DNA from: Camellia lanceoleosa
Lineage: Eukaryota; Streptophyta; Magnoliopsida; Ericales; Theaceae
NCBI GenBank assembly: GCA_025200525.1
Contig: CM045762.1
Span: 189,063,154 to 189,127,153 of the forward strand
Reading direction: 5' to 3'
Length of the DNA: 64,000 bases
Shown piece by piece: positions 1 to 12,876 of this stretch. The notes under the pieces were generated by a model. That model saw only the letters and a program-made list of their open reading frames with translations, searched no databases and had not been told where the DNA came from. Positions within the stretch are counted from its first letter, which is position 1. Every line of letters begins with the position of its first letter. The position numbers and the translations under genes are program-made.

Positions 1-637
1 ATATCGACCGTACCAGATCAATTATACCCCTACTGTTCACTGTCTACACTTAACTCGGACCCAATTTGAAACTTGGGCCAATATATACCTAATGTTTAGA
101 AGGGGACAACACATAGCACAAAGGACAGTGCTGTTTTTTGATAGATTTTTTTTCTTGACTTTAAGTTTGACTTATTTTGGTTAGTAATTTTTTTAAAAAA
201 TTTTTCTTCTATAGGTTTGTCTCAACTAGATGTTCCTAAAAATTGAAAAGAATATTTTGAAAAATCCAAAAAAAAAAACAAAAAAACAAAAAAAAAAGCC
301 AAATTTCGTAAGTTTTTCAAAAAAAAAAAAAAAAGGCTTATTTTTACTTTTAGTATTTTTTTTCAAAAGTGGCTCAAATTTTTTTTAAATAAAATTTTTA
401 GAATCGTTTTGTTGAGATGAGCTTAAAAAGTAAAAAATTAAAACTGAGTTGAAATTTTTTTAAAAATACAAAAAAAAAAATGTTAAAAAAGAAGAATAAG
501 AAGAAGAAGAAGGTGGTTTATGTAATGGCACAATCATAATTGAAGATTCTCATTGTTGGATACACAAAGTCACTTTTGACCGCTTTAAAAGTAAGCTTTC
601 AAGCACAATGACGAATGTTACGTAAATAAATGAAACG
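1..637. other. AT-rich flank, no gene seen
   Basis: Low-complexity A/T runs dominate, with many poly-A and poly-T tracts between 180 and 500. No reading frame of useful length, RNA gene or repeat structure was recognised. It lies outside the inferred left end of the CACTA-like element. Confidence 0.5.
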
Positions 638-1080
638 TCTATTACAAAAATTTTGATTTTTTGTGACGGTAAAATGTCGTTGTAAATATTCATCACGTCG
701 TCTTAAAAAAAATTTAGCAACGACAAATGACATTTAGCGATGACAAACTGGGAGTCACAATAGAGTGCGTTGCAAAAACTATGATGCCGTCGCCTTTTTT
801 TTGCGACGGCATATGCTACTATTTACGACGGCATTTTACTATTGTCAATAATTTGTAAAAATAGAGACCTTTTGCGATAGCTCTGTTTTACTGTCACCAA
901 AAGTTTTATTTGCGACGGTTTGCGATGGCATTGAATATGTTGCCAAAAAAAAGGTTTGGATTTTTTATGATTTTGTGGTGCCAAGAAAAATGTAATAATT
1001 ATTAAAAATAAAAATATACCTGTTTTTTGCGACGATCAGGTGCCGTCGCAAAAAAAAAAAAAAAAAGCCCTACTATAAAT
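638..1080 (+). repeat. CACTA-like terminal and subterminal repeat region
   Basis: Variants of TTTGCGACGGC and its complement GCCGTCGCAAA recur here (for example near 790-830, 910-925 and 1028-1045), in both orientations. Such short subterminal repeats are typical transposase-binding regions of plant CACTA elements. The start is nearly the same as that of the 31092 element. Confidence 0.65.
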
Positions 1081-1534
1081 TAATTAAAAATATTAAAATT
1101 ACCTATATTTAATGAAAAATAATTTAAAAAGAAATCAATAATTGTATAATAATATAAAAATTCTTATATATTAAGAACAATTTCTTCATAATATACATAT
1201 TCCTACATTCGTAACTATACATCAACAAAATTATCCTAGTATATAATGTTCCATAATACATATACAATTTTTAAATACATAATGTTATTCATAATTCAAA
1301 ATAACATAAACCAAAATTAAATTTTTCCTCAACATTCTCCGTGGTACAAAAACACAAATTAGTGGCATTCTTCACAGGCATGAAATCCACAAGAAGCAAA
1401 CTCCTACTCTGGAAATATCTGGAAAAAAAAATAAAAATAATTAATGATAATATAATTATGTGTTAATATGTTAATTACAAAAAAAATATAAAAATTTAAC
1501 TACTATACAATTACAAAGATAATTAGGTAAATAA
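1081..1534. other. AT-rich stretch with one exon-like patch
   Basis: Mostly A/T-rich. On the minus strand a pyrimidine tract ending in CCAG lies at about 1418, followed by about 100 bp of more balanced composition (1320-1417) with one open frame. I do not recognise the encoded residues. It may be a remnant exon of the CACTA element or of another captured gene, but it could be chance. Confidence 0.25.
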
Positions 1535-3536
1535 TTGTGCCGAGACCAAAATCTGACTCTAACTCCTAAACAGAGAACCCGATTTGAGTCTCGTCTTCTC
1601 CCACAAATCTCTCATGCCAAGGCGGTCGTGTGTGCCAAGTTTCGTGCTAATCCGACGCCGTTGGGTGATTTTGGGGCGTTAACACATCGAACTAAGTTTT
1701 TTAAAGAACTAGTTTACCTAAAGTGAAATCCGACTCTAACTCCCAAATCGAGAACCCAATTCGAGTCCCGTCTTCTCCCACAAGTCTCACGTGCCAAGGC
1801 AGTCGTGTGTGTCAAGTTTCGTCCTAATCCGACGTTGTTTGGTGATTTTGGGATGTCAACACCTTGAATTCTAAGTTTTTTAAACAACTAGTTTGCCTAG
1901 AGTGAAATCCGGCTCTAACTCCTAAACCGGGAACTCGATTCGAGTCTCGTCTTCTCCCATAAGTCTCTCGTGCTAAGGCGGTCGTGTGTGCCAAGTTTCA
2001 TGCTAATCCGATACCGTTTGGTAATTTTGGAGTGTTAACACCTCAAATTCTAAGTTTCTTAAGAAACTAATTTGTCTAGAGTAAAATCCGGCTCTAACTC
2101 CCAAACTAGGAAACCGTTTCGAGTCCCGTCTTCTCCTACAAGTCTCTCGTGCCTAAGCGGTCGTGTGTGCCAAGTTTTGTGCTACTCCAACTCTATTTGG
2201 TGATTTTGGAGCATTAACACCTCGAATTCTAAATTTCTTAAAAAACTAGTTTGCCTAGAGTGAAATTCAGATCTAACTCCCAAACCAGGAATCCATTTCG
2301 AGTCCTATCTTCTCCCATAAGTCTCTCGTGCCTAGGCGGTCATGTGTGCCAAGTTTCGTGCTACTCCGACGCCGTTTGATGATTTTGGGGCATTAACACC
2401 TTGAATTCTAAGTTTCTTAAAAAACTAATTTGCCTAGAGTGAAATCCAGCTCTAACTCTCAAACCAGGAATTCGATCCGAGTCCCGTCTTTTCCCACAAG
2501 TCTCTCATGCCTATGCGGTTGTGTGTGCCAAGTTTCGTGCTATTCTGACGTTGTTTGGTGATTTTGAGACATTAACACCACGAATTCTGAGTTTCTTAAG
2601 AAACTAGTTTGTTTCTTAAGAGTGAAATCCGGCTCTAACTCCCAAACCGGGAATCTTATTTGAGTCCCATCTTCTTCCACAAGTCTCTCGTGCCAAGACA
2701 GTCATATGTGCCAAGTTTCATGCTAATCCAACGTCGTTTGGGGATTTTGGGGTGTCAATACCTCGAATTCTAAGTTTTTTAAAAAACTAGTTTGCTTAGA
2801 GTGAAATCCGGCTCTAACTCCCAAACCAGGAACCCGTTTCGAGTCCCGTCTTCTCCCACAAGTCTCTCGTGCCTAAGCAGCCGTGTGTGCCAAGTTTCAT
2901 GCTACTCCGATGCCGTTTGGTGATTTTGAGGAATTAACACCTCGAATTCTAAGTTTCTTAAAAAATTAATTTGCCTAGAGTGAAATCCGGATCTAACTCC
3001 CAAACCAGGAATCCGTTTCGAGTCTCGTCTTCTCCCACAAGTTTCTCGTGCCTAGGTGGTCGTGTGTGCCAAGTTTCATGTTACTCTGACGCCGTTTGGT
3101 AATTTGGGGGCATTAACACATCAAATTCTAAGTTTCTTAAAAAACTAATTTGTTTTTTAAGAGTGAAATACGACTCTAACTCCCAAACTAGGAATCTAAT
3201 TCGAGTCCCAACTTCTCTCACAAGTCTCTCGTGCCTAGGCAGTCGTGTGTGCCAAGTTTCGTGCTACTCCAACGTCGTTTGGTGATTTTGGGGCATTAAC
3301 ACTTCAAATTCTAAGTTTCTTATGAAACTAGTTTGTTTCTTAAGAGTGAAATACGACTCTAACTCCCAAACTAGGAATCCGATTCGAGTCATGTCTTCTC
3401 CCACAAGTCTCTCATACTTAGGTGGTCGTGTGCCAAGTTTCGTGCTAATTTGATGCTTTTTGGTGATTTTGGGATGTCAATACCTCAAATTTTATGTTTC
3501 TTAAGGAACTAGTTTGCCTAGAGTGAAATCCGGCTC
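1535..3536 (+). repeat. About 180-bp tandem repeat array, left part
   Basis: About eleven head-to-tail units. Each begins near GTGAAATCCGGCTCTAACTC and ends with a TTTGCCTAGA-like junction. Unit starts fall at about 1722, 1902, 2081, 2260, 2439, 2622, 2801, 2980, 3163, 3346 and 3523, so the spacing is mostly 179 bp. A variant with an extra TTTCTTAAG-like segment gives 183 bp. Units differ by scattered substitutions. The array is cut at 3536 by the LTR retrotransposon and resumes at 26628 in the same unit and phase. Short frames inside it are not genes. Confidence 0.93.
3532..3536 (+). repeat. Target site duplication, left copy (GGCTC)
   Basis: GGCTC immediately precedes the TG of the 5' LTR. 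The same five bases follow the terminal CA at 26627. This defines both ends of the 23-kb element. Confidence 0.93.
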
Positions 3537-4481
3537 TGTAGACACCCCATTTTTGACCGACCTTAAGAATTAGATGTCACCGATTGAGCGCTTGGTGATG
3601 TCGCATATTGTGCTCGTTTTGAGGCTGCGGAGTTTTGGCTGCAAGCCTTGCCTCCGAACTTTCGGACTCTTTTGTACCTTGCCTCGGTTTGCGAACCAGG
3701 TCTCGTTTTCTCCGTTTTCTCTTTTCGAAAGGAGGGAGAGGTCTCGTAGATCATCTCTCAGAGGTCGTAGGCTACGTTTCGTGGTTGTAGGCCATTTTTC
3801 CCGTTTGGAGTCCGGTTTCTGATTTTTCGGAGCCGTTGGCCGTGTGCCTTAGTACGGGACCGCTTAACCACCTCCGTTTGCTCCGGTTTTTGGCATACAC
3901 CTTATTTCCTCCCTTTTGTGGGACACTGTGGTCTGAGAGACCAACTTCGTGGTCGAACGCCACTTCCGGTGCCTAACAGCTTGTTTTCGGGGCCCCGAAC
4001 TGCGTGTTTCGGCCCCCGAACCTCCATTTTGCATCCGTCTTGGTTCATTTTTTGTGGAGACCTTATTTTCATTGTTAGAAAGGTTGTAGGAGAGTGGGAG
4101 GCCAGCAATTTTTCTGAAAAAAATCAACTTTTTTTGGTCAAAAGTGATTCAGTATGAATCCGGGAAGGAGGAAAACATCTGCACGGCTTCACCGAAACGG
4201 GTATAACTCTTTGCACAGGAGGAATTTAGATATGAGGCCACCACCGTTGGAAAGCTTACTTCCGGGGCTTCATTTTTCACTCAAGAATCTCCTAGAGCCA
4301 AGTCCACGTAGAGGAGATATGGTTGGTCGAAATCCGTTTGGACCGAATCTGTGCAGTTTCACCAAAACAGACATAACTTTTTGCACAGTAGGAATTTTGA
4401 TGCAATGTTTGCAGCATTGGAAAGCTAACTTCTGGGGCTTCATCCTAGGGGGTGGCTAGCCACCTTGACCCTTTTGACCTG

Positions 4482-4690
4482 GTCGGCCGGCCACCTTCCA
4501 CCTTACACTGAACCTTTTGAACACAGTCGGCCATTTTGCCCTCTGAATGTGTTCCAAATTGTGCGGCTATTCAGACTTGACCCACTGTTCAAGGGTCTGC
4601 CCTTTTGAGGGGAAATTTGAATTGGTTTTTCCCCCATTTTCTTTGCTTCTCTCCCTATATAAAGCCAGCATCTAAGCTTCATTTTCAAGG
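4482..4690 (+). promoter_or_regulatory. LTR core promoter with GGCCGGCC-type block and TATA box
   Basis: GTCGGCCGGCCACC lies at 4482-4495 and TATATAAAG at 4656-4664. Transcription is expected to begin about 25-35 bp downstream, near 4690. The 3' LTR has the same arrangement, with a better preserved GGCCGGCCGGCCACC at 22841-22855 and TATAAAG at 23007. Confidence 0.7.
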
Positions 4691-4983
4691 GTTAGAAAAA
4701 ATTGTCTTAGAGCTTTTGTTTACAACTTTCCCTCTCTCTCTCTCTCATCCAAACCTCCAAACACCTTGGTTCTTCACCATTTACACACCAACCCATAGCA
4801 CAACACCTCCATCACTCATTCCAGCACCTTGGAGGACATTTGAAGAGGTTGGAAGCTCAGAAATTTGGTCCAAAAGCTGCTGGTTTGCTGCTCTTCAAGA
4901 GTAAACACCTATTTCCTTTAAACTTGTATTTTTTTGTTTCATTTATAAGCCATACTTGCAAGCATTTTTGGACTTTTCCATGA

Positions 4984-5560
4984 ACTGAAAAAGATCATAT
5001 TTTGAGCTCCTATACATGTTTGATTAAGAACTCTTTGCTGTTTGAGGTCTTCTACTACCTCTTGTCCCCTATCTCTCTTTGTAGGTCTATTTTTGCATGA
5101 TATTTTAGCCCTACTTGTGATTATTTTCGTGACTTTACATAAACTATAAAGTTCCTTATTTTGATCCCCTCTTCAACTTTATTGAAGGGCTCTTCATTGT
5201 TTGAGGCCAGCTACTACCTCTTACTCTCTATCTCTCTTTTAGGGCCATTTTTGCATCATATTGTAGCCTTACTTGTGAGCATATTTGGGATTTTCCATAA
5301 ACTGTAAAGTATCTTTTTTTGAGCCTCTCATCAACTTTGTTGAAGGGATCTTTGCTGTTTGAGGTCTTTTGCTGCCCTGTTTGTTCATCCTCTCTTTTAG
5401 GGCTGTTTTTGCATGATATATTAGCCCTATTTGTGAGCCTTTTTGGACCTCGACCTAAACTGAAAATAGTCTTTTTTTGACATCATCTTCATGTTTGATT
5501 AAGGTCTATTCTCTGTTTGGGGTCATCTTCCCCTATGCATGCTTCATTCTTTCATGATTA
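4984..5560 (+). repeat. Degenerate ~157-bp repeats in the LTR
   Basis: Four diverged units begin at an AAACTRTAAAG-like word near 4985, 5142, 5301 and 5458. Each contains a TTTGAGG...CTACTACCTCT segment and GGG(C/T)..TTTTTGCATGATAT. The same series is in the 3' LTR at about 23325-23900 and, more diverged, in the minus-strand LTR near 52.1-53.0 kb, so it predates these insertions. Confidence 0.7.
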
Positions 5561-8292
5561 GGGCTATACATTAGAGCACTTGCATTGGCCATGATTTGGC
5601 CTCTTAGCCACTGAAATCCAGTGAATTTTCAGTGGCTTTGATGCATTTTTTAGCCTCAAAATCAGAGGGGGGTGACCCCCTCTCACTTTGTTTTGTTTGA
5701 TGGTTTTTTTAGCCTTCCAAAGAGGCCCTATCTTGCATGCCTTGTTAATTGATTTCAGGGCCAATTTGGTGAGTTTTAGGGCTATCATATTTGATTTTCA
5801 GAGTTGTTTGTGCCATGCTAAGTGTCCTTGATGCATGTGCTTAATAACACCTTTGTATGCCTTCTAAAAGAACCCATCATTTGTGCATGTGTTGGTTGCA
5901 TTTCAGAGATTATTTGGGCATATTTTGGCATGTTTTATTCACTGATTTTTTCTGGTTTGATGAGTTCTCACTTTCTTCATATATATGCCATGTAAATCAT
6001 GTTTGCTAGTCAAAGTTGCATGCTATTTTAATCCATCTTGCTAGCATCTTTTGGCCATACTTTGAAATAGAAATGTTCATGTTTTGGGACTGCCTTGGTT
6101 CTGTCTTCATGCTTCATGATCAAATAATGCATACTTTGTATAGCTATAGGTCAATGTATGTGCCTAGTTTTGTGTTTCAGGATCATTCCATGCATCGGGT
6201 GCCATGTTTCCATGTTTCGGGATCATTTTGCATCACATTTCAGTGCTGGAACTTGCATGTTTCTATGCTATATTTCATGCCTTGCCATGCCTTGTTAGAG
6301 TGGCATTTGTGCCTTAGGATCGGTCCTCGGTTTGCGTACATGTGTGCACGCGTCTCGAGTGTCTCATTTTTATCTCATGGCCGCTGATGTGAGTGTGGCT
6401 GAGGTCCACTCATGTTGGTGTAAGTCCATCATGTATTGCGTATGCCATTTCATTTCATAGCATTGCGTATGCTAGTTTGCATGTTAGAACATTGTGTATA
6501 TCGTGTTACATCAAGTATTGTGTATGCTATTTCATAGCATTGTGTATGCTAGGTTGTATGTTAGACTTGCATAGTGCATGCCATCTCATTTGCATTGTGT
6601 TTGGGATAGGAGTTAGCCTGAGCACGGGAAATGAGGGACGTTTCGTACTTTGAGTGACGAAACGCGTCCTAATTCCCAGTCGTCGACACTCCGGATTATC
6701 CATGATGGAGCCTCGGTCTTGTTGTGTTTATGTGTGCATTCATTCGATATTGAGTCGTGCAATTCGACTCCTCGGCCATCATGCATCGATATGCGTGATT
6801 GGTGGCAGGAGGATCGAGGACTACGCTCCCTGAAGAGTAGCCAAGCATACATATGTGAAAATGCATTGCCATGCCCCTTTCCTGCTCTCTGTTGCAGCAA
6901 ATCAGAAACCGGCAATCTTTTGAGGCTTCGCGCAATATTCCGGACTTAATTATAAACAGAGGCTAATTGGGGCATCGCAATGGATTTCTACGCCAAGCAA
7001 CCCGAGCATGCATTATTCATCATCCGGAGCAGAGTCGAGACAGTCCCTAGTTTGCATGCCAATTTACTGCTTTCCTAGATTAATTTGTTAATTAATTAGG
7101 ATTTTGTATTTATTCGGACTGTAATTATTCATTTGGGACTGTATATTATTTATTTGGACCCTCCGAGCGAGGGCACAATTATAATAAGTGTGCGTGCGTG
7201 TGATGTATGTCTTCCAACCCCATGTCTTTCTCTCCCTTTTATTTACCAACTTATGATGGTTAGATTAGGGCATGTTTCAATTAGCATATAGTATGATAGC
7301 ATGTTTGCATGTTTGCATTCATTCATCTGTTTTGCATGCACCGGGCTCTGCGCATCATAACTCACTACATTGTATTTCAATTCTAAGTTGAATACTTGTT
7401 AGCTGTAGCATTCCATATGCCATGTTTAGAATAGCCGAGCCTATCTTAGTTGCATTCCTGCATGTGTTGCATTAGGCATTTCTGTATAGTTAGGATCATG
7501 CATGGATTTCTAACATAGTTTATGTTTTGGCTTGGAGTACTCGGTAAGTTTTTACGTTTTAGCATCCTTGCATGTGTGTGAGTGACTGCCATGATATCAT
7601 GCTTACCATGAGGCTATTTGCTTATGTAATATAACTGCCTCAATGCCTGTGGGTGAAGGTTGGGTTATTTGGATTGGAACAATGCATTGACTGTGAGTTT
7701 TAAGCCCACTAGATAGTGGCAAAACCATATTTTCTAAGCCCACTTGAGGGTGGCCAAATCTGCATTTTAAGCCTACTTGCGAGTAGCAAACCATCTTTCA
7801 AAAAAAAAAAATGAAATGTTTTGTTCCAATTCAGACGACCTGGTCTATACTTGTATGTTGTGCGCATCACATAGTAAACCTAGGCTAATAACCGGAATAA
7901 GAACGCATAATGTTTTCAAAACTAGATATCATGGTTAGTAGAGGCCGATCTTTGGTCGGGCGAGCGGGGGTGCTCACAAAGTGACCTTCCCCAATCGTAC
8001 CCAAGTTCCCGAGCCGAGGCAACTTTGGTGATGACGGATACGTGGCCTTAGGCAACGACTCAGGGTTTCCTAAATTTCCCAAAAATAAAATATTTAGGTG
8101 GCGACTCTGTATTTGGCAAAGCCGTCCATGTTTGGCACTTCTTTCAAAAATCTGTTTTCTCAAAAACGATTTGCCGGATTTGGACTCTTTGGTTCAGGTT
8201 AAGAACCGTGACAATTAGAGTCCTGAACTGTAGTGAGCCCAAAATGAACGGAACGGGACTCATCCCTTACGGGGCGTTCAGGGACGTCTATA

Positions 8293-8517
8293 GTTTCTGG
8301 CGACTCCGCTGGGGAGTTAGAGAGCTTGACTCAAATTCATGATATCTTGTTTTGATTACACTTATGTGTTTCTTTGCATTGCATTTGCATTGGTGCGCCT
8401 AGGACACCATGTTTGCCATCTGCTATTCCTGAGCGGTTTGCCAGAGGCTACGTGCCATAAGGCTTACCAGTTACGAGTTCTACCAGTATGGGAACACAAA
8501 CCCTGGTTTTACCGAGG
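8293..8517 (+). other. Element leader, first part
   Basis: This 225-bp untranslated leader follows the 5' LTR and contains the PBS. It ends where the inverted solo LTR was inserted and continues at 12877. Confidence 0.75.
8298..8315 (+). promoter_or_regulatory. Primer binding site
   Basis: TGGCGACTCCGCTGGGGA starts 5 bp after the 5' LTR. It begins with TGG, complementary to a tRNA CCA end. A tRNA-Arg primer is reported for Ogre-type elements, and this sequence fits my memory of that site. The exact tRNA could not be checked here. Confidence 0.8.
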
Positions 8518-11500
8518 TGTAGACAGGCCCGCGGGGGACCTCGCTACAGCTCGGACTCGATTTTGTGTCACGGTTCTTAATCTTGAACCAAAGAGTCCAA
8601 ATCCGACAAATCGTTTTGAGAAAACAGATTTTTTGAAAGAAGTGCCAAACACGGACTGCTTTGCCAGATACAGAGTCGCCACCTAAATATTTTATTTTTA
8701 GGAAATTTAGGAAACACTGACTCGTTTGCCTAAGGCCACGTGTCCGTCATCACCAAAGTTGCCTCGACTCGAGAACTTGGGTACGATTGGGGAAGGTCAC
8801 TTCGTGAGCATTCCCGCTCGCCCGGTCAAAGACCGGCCTCTACTAACCATGATATCTTGTTTTGAAAATATTGTGTGTTCTTATTCCGGTTATTAGCCTA
8901 GATTACTATGTGATGCGCACAGCATACAAGTATAGACTGAGTCGTCTGAATTGGAACAAAACACTTCATGTTTGTTTGTGAAAATGGTTTCCTACTCGCA
9001 AGTAGGCTTAAAATGCGGATTTTGCCACCCTCAGGTGGGCTTAGAAAACATGATTTTGCCACTATCTAGTGGGCTTAAAACACACATTTGATGAACTGTT
9101 CCAATTCAAATAACCTAACCTTCACCCACAGGCATTCAGACAGTTATATCACATAAGCAAATAGCCTCATGGTAAGCATGCTATTCATGGTAGTCACTCA
9201 CACGCATGCAAGGATGCTAAAGCATAAAACTCACCGAGTACTCCAAGCCAAAACAGAAACCGATTAGAAATCATGCATGATCCTAACTATACAGAAATGC
9301 CTAATGCAATACATGCAAAAATACAACTATAGCAGGCTCGGCTACTCTAAACATGGGCGTATGGAATGCTACAACTAACATGTATTCAACTTAGAATTGA
9401 AATACAAATGCAGTTAGTATGATGCGCCGAGCCCGGTGCATGCAAAACAGATGAATGAATGCAAACATGCTATCATCCTGTATGTTAATTGAAACATGCC
9501 CTAATCTAACCATCATAAGCAGGTAAATAAAATGGAAGAAAGACGTGGAGTTGGAAGACATACATCACACTCACGCACACTTATTACAATTATGCCCTCG
9601 CGCAGAGGGTCCGAATAAATAGTACAGTCCAAATAATACAGTCTGAATAATACAGTCCAAATATGTACAAATCTCTAATTAATTAACAAATTAACTAAGA
9701 AAATAAATAAACTGGCATGCAAGCCAGGGACTGTCTTGACTCTTCTTCAGATGATGAATGATGCATGTCCGGGTTGCCTTCGCGCGAAAATCCACTGTGA
9801 TGCCCCAATTAGCCTCTGTTTTGCAATAGTTTTTGGAAAGTGCGCTGAGCCTCGGAAGACTGCTGATTCTTGATTTGCTGCAACAGAGAGCAGGAAAGGG
9901 GCATGGCAATGTATTTTCACAAATGTATGCATGCCTCGATCCTCGTGTCACCAATCACGCATCTCGATACATGATGGCCGAGGAACCGAATTGCACAATT
10001 CAATATGAAATGAAATGCACATGAAAACACAACAAGACCTAACTCCATCATGGATAATCCGGAGTGTCGGTGACTGGGGAATTGAGACACGTTCCACACT
10101 GAGTACGAACGCATTCGCTTTCGTGCTCGCTAACGCCTATCCCGAACACAATGCAATATGCATGACATGCATGAATGCAAACTAAGATACAACCTAACAT
10201 GCACAATGCTATGAAATGGCATACACGATGCACGAGGTAACACGGCATACACAATGCGCTAACATACAACCTAGCATACACAATGATATGGAATGAAATG
10301 GCATACACGATGCATAATGGACTTACACCAACACAAGTGGACCTCAGCCACACTCACATAAAAGGCCATTAGATGAAAATGAGACAACTCGAAATGCGTA
10401 CACACGTGCACGCAAACCGAGGACCGACCCTAAGGCACGAAATGTCACTCTAACAAGACATGGAAAAGCATGGAATATGGCATATTAGCTTGAAAATTTC
10501 AGAGGCAATAAGTGATGCAAAATAGCCCCGAAAGATGGCAAAATGACACCCGATGCACGAAATGAATTCCGAAACATGAAATTTGGCGCATGGAATGACC
10601 TATGACTATGCAATGCATGCATTATTCGAACATGGAGTGTGAAGACAGAATCAAGACAGCCCAAAAATAAGCATATTTACAGTTCTAAGCAAGGCCAAAC
10701 AGCGAACGCAAATGGGGCTAAACTAGCATGCAAAAATGGCCCCGAAAGCAAGATAATGAAGCAAGTGACAGCTGCTGACCCCAAACAGAGAAGGGCCCTT
10801 CTACAATGTCGAATAGGGGAAAAAATATGGTACTTTACAGTTTACCACAATCCACAAAAACAGACACAAGTATGGAAAAACTCTCATGCAAAAAGTGGGC
10901 CTACAGGAGGACAAAGAAGTAAGTGATGCATGCTGGCCCCAAACAGATGAAGGTCCTTCAACAAAGTTTAAGAGGAACCTAAAATATGACCTTTTACAGT
11001 TTATGATCAAACCCAAAATAGTGCACGAGCATGCTCAAAATACTATGCAAGATAAGGCCAAAAAGAGAGCTGTAACACAAAGTATAAAAAGGATGCTTCA
11101 AACAGTAATAGACCCTTAATGAAACATGAAGAGGGGGTTAGAATAAGGCCATTTACAGTTCGGACCAAAGTCCAAAAATGCAAGCACAAGGGGTTAGCAA
11201 ATCATGCAAAAATAGGACCATAAGATGGATACAAAGGCAAGTGACATATGAAAGCTTCAAACAGTGATGATCCCTTCAACAATGTTGAATAAGGACTCAA
11301 AATAAACCTCTTTATAGTTTACAACATGCTTCAAAACAGTTCATACATAGGCCAAAAATAATATGCAAGAAAATGGCATACAAGGGAGGTAATGAAGCAA
11401 GTGCAAAAAGGAAGCCTAAAACAGTGAGAGGCCCTTAATGAAACATGAAATAGAGCTCAAAAAAATGCTATTTTCAGTTAGAGCCGGAGCTCAAATATGC

Positions 11501-12876
11501 AAGTACAAAGGGCTAAGATATTGACCAAAATAAGGCCAAAAAAGAGGGGAAATGTGCTTACCCTTGTAGCCTAGTCTTTGACAGCTTTTTGGCTTGAGAA
11601 GTGGTGCCTCCTAAGCTCTGAAAAGGCCCTCCAAGCTACTAGAATGGAGTGGTGGCGTGGTGCTAGGTGATGGTGTAGAAATGGTGTAAGGACTTGGATG
11701 TTTTTGGTGGGTTGAAGTGAGAGGGATAGAGGAGATATGCAAGGCTCCAAAGCAATTTTTTCTAACCCTCAAAACCAGAGCTGGAGGCTGGTTTATATAG
11801 ACAAAAAGAGGGGGAAAAATGGGGGGGAAACAATTCAAGTTTCCCCCCAAAATGGCAGGCCCCCGGATACAAAATCTAGGGGGAAATGAAATAGAGATTT
11901 GTGATGTACCAACTGGAAGGAATCAGGCCGGCCAGTTATCTAGGTCACAGGTGGTCAGCTGGCTCTCCCCATGGCCGGCCGGCCAGGGGTCAAAAGGGCC
12001 AAGTGCAATTACTAGCCTACCACCACAAATTGGTGGCCTCCCATGTGTTCTCAACACAACCCTGTGGTCAAAAATTGGCAACAGTGAATCAGGAGAGAGA
12101 AAATGCCACTTTTAGGAGGGGTTCAAAAGGGTCAATCATAATTACTAGCCGACCATATGATATTGGTGGCCTCCCAAGTGTGTACAACACAAATATGTAG
12201 TTTGGAGCTTGAAAAAGTGGCCCTAAGGTGGTCAACATTGGATTTCGAGTGAGAAAAACGGGCGACGGAGGGCGATAAAGGAATATAACTGGTTGCTGAA
12301 ACAATTACTGGCCTCCCACCTTTCTACGACCTTCCTGGTGATGAAACAGAGGTCCCTGCCAAAAATGAACGCAAACCGATGCAAAATGAAGGTTCGGGGG
12401 CCGAAATGCGTAGTCCGAGGCCCCAAAAACTGATTGTTAGGCACTGGGAGTGGTGTTCAACAACGAAGTTGGTCTTTCGGACCACAGTGTCCCTTAAAAG
12501 GGAGTAAATGAGATGCATGCCAAAAACCGGAGCAAACGGAGGTGGTTAGGCGGTCCCGAACCGAGGCACTCGGCCTGACGATTCCGAAAACCGGGAACCG
12601 GGCTCCGAAATGGACAAAATGGCCTACGACCATGAAATGTAGCCCACGGCCACTGAGAGATGATCTACGAGACCTCTCCCTCCCTTTGGGAAGAGAAATA
12701 GAGAAAATCGAGCCTGGTTCGCAAACCGAGGCAAAGTATAGAAAAGCCCGAAAGTCCGGAGGCAAGGCTCACGGCCGAGATTCTGAAACCCCTGGACGAG
12801 CACGATATGCAACATCACCAAGCGCTCAATCTGTGACGTCTGAGTCTTAAGGTCGGTCAAAAATGGGGTGTCTACA
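8518..12876 (-). mobile_element. Solo LTR of a related Tat element, inverted
   Basis: It begins TGTAGACAGGCCCGCGG and ends GGGTGTCTACA, and is the reverse complement of an LTR of the same group as the flanking one. CGAGG precedes it (8513-8517) and CGGGG follows it (12877-12881), a 5-bp target duplication with one change. There is no internal region, so it arose by LTR-LTR recombination. Its outer 60 bp (8518-8577) match the LTR at 49640 better than the surrounding element, so it came from a sister subfamily. The TATA box on the minus strand reads CTATATAAA (11792-11800), with GGCCGGCCGGCC upstream at 11973-11984. Confidence 0.9.

Larger units (their letters stand above)
3537..8292 (+). repeat. 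5' LTR (about 4.76 kb)
   Basis: It matches 21893-26627 over its whole length with small changes, for example GTCTATA instead of GTCTACA at the right end. In order it holds U3 with a GGCCGG-rich segment near 4482, a TATA box at 4656, a TC-rich start of R, degenerate ~157-bp repeats at 4984-5560, and a long U5. No protein gene is credible in it. Frames seen at 6016-6950 are not conserved as coding. Confidence 0.95.

Noticed and set aside
1535..3536. CRISPR-like array
   Set aside because: Whole units repeat without unique spacers, and the context is a plant genome with LTR retrotransposons.
6016..6950. Frames in the 5' LTR (123 and 86 codons), repeated in the 3' LTR at 24359-24981
   Set aside because: Repeated only because LTRs are duplicates. 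Frame lengths differ between copies and the minus-strand LTR does not keep them.
8518..12876. Considered as the second LTR of the element starting at 3537
   Set aside because: It is in opposite orientation, has its own 5-bp target duplication and different outer ends; the true partner is 21893-26627.
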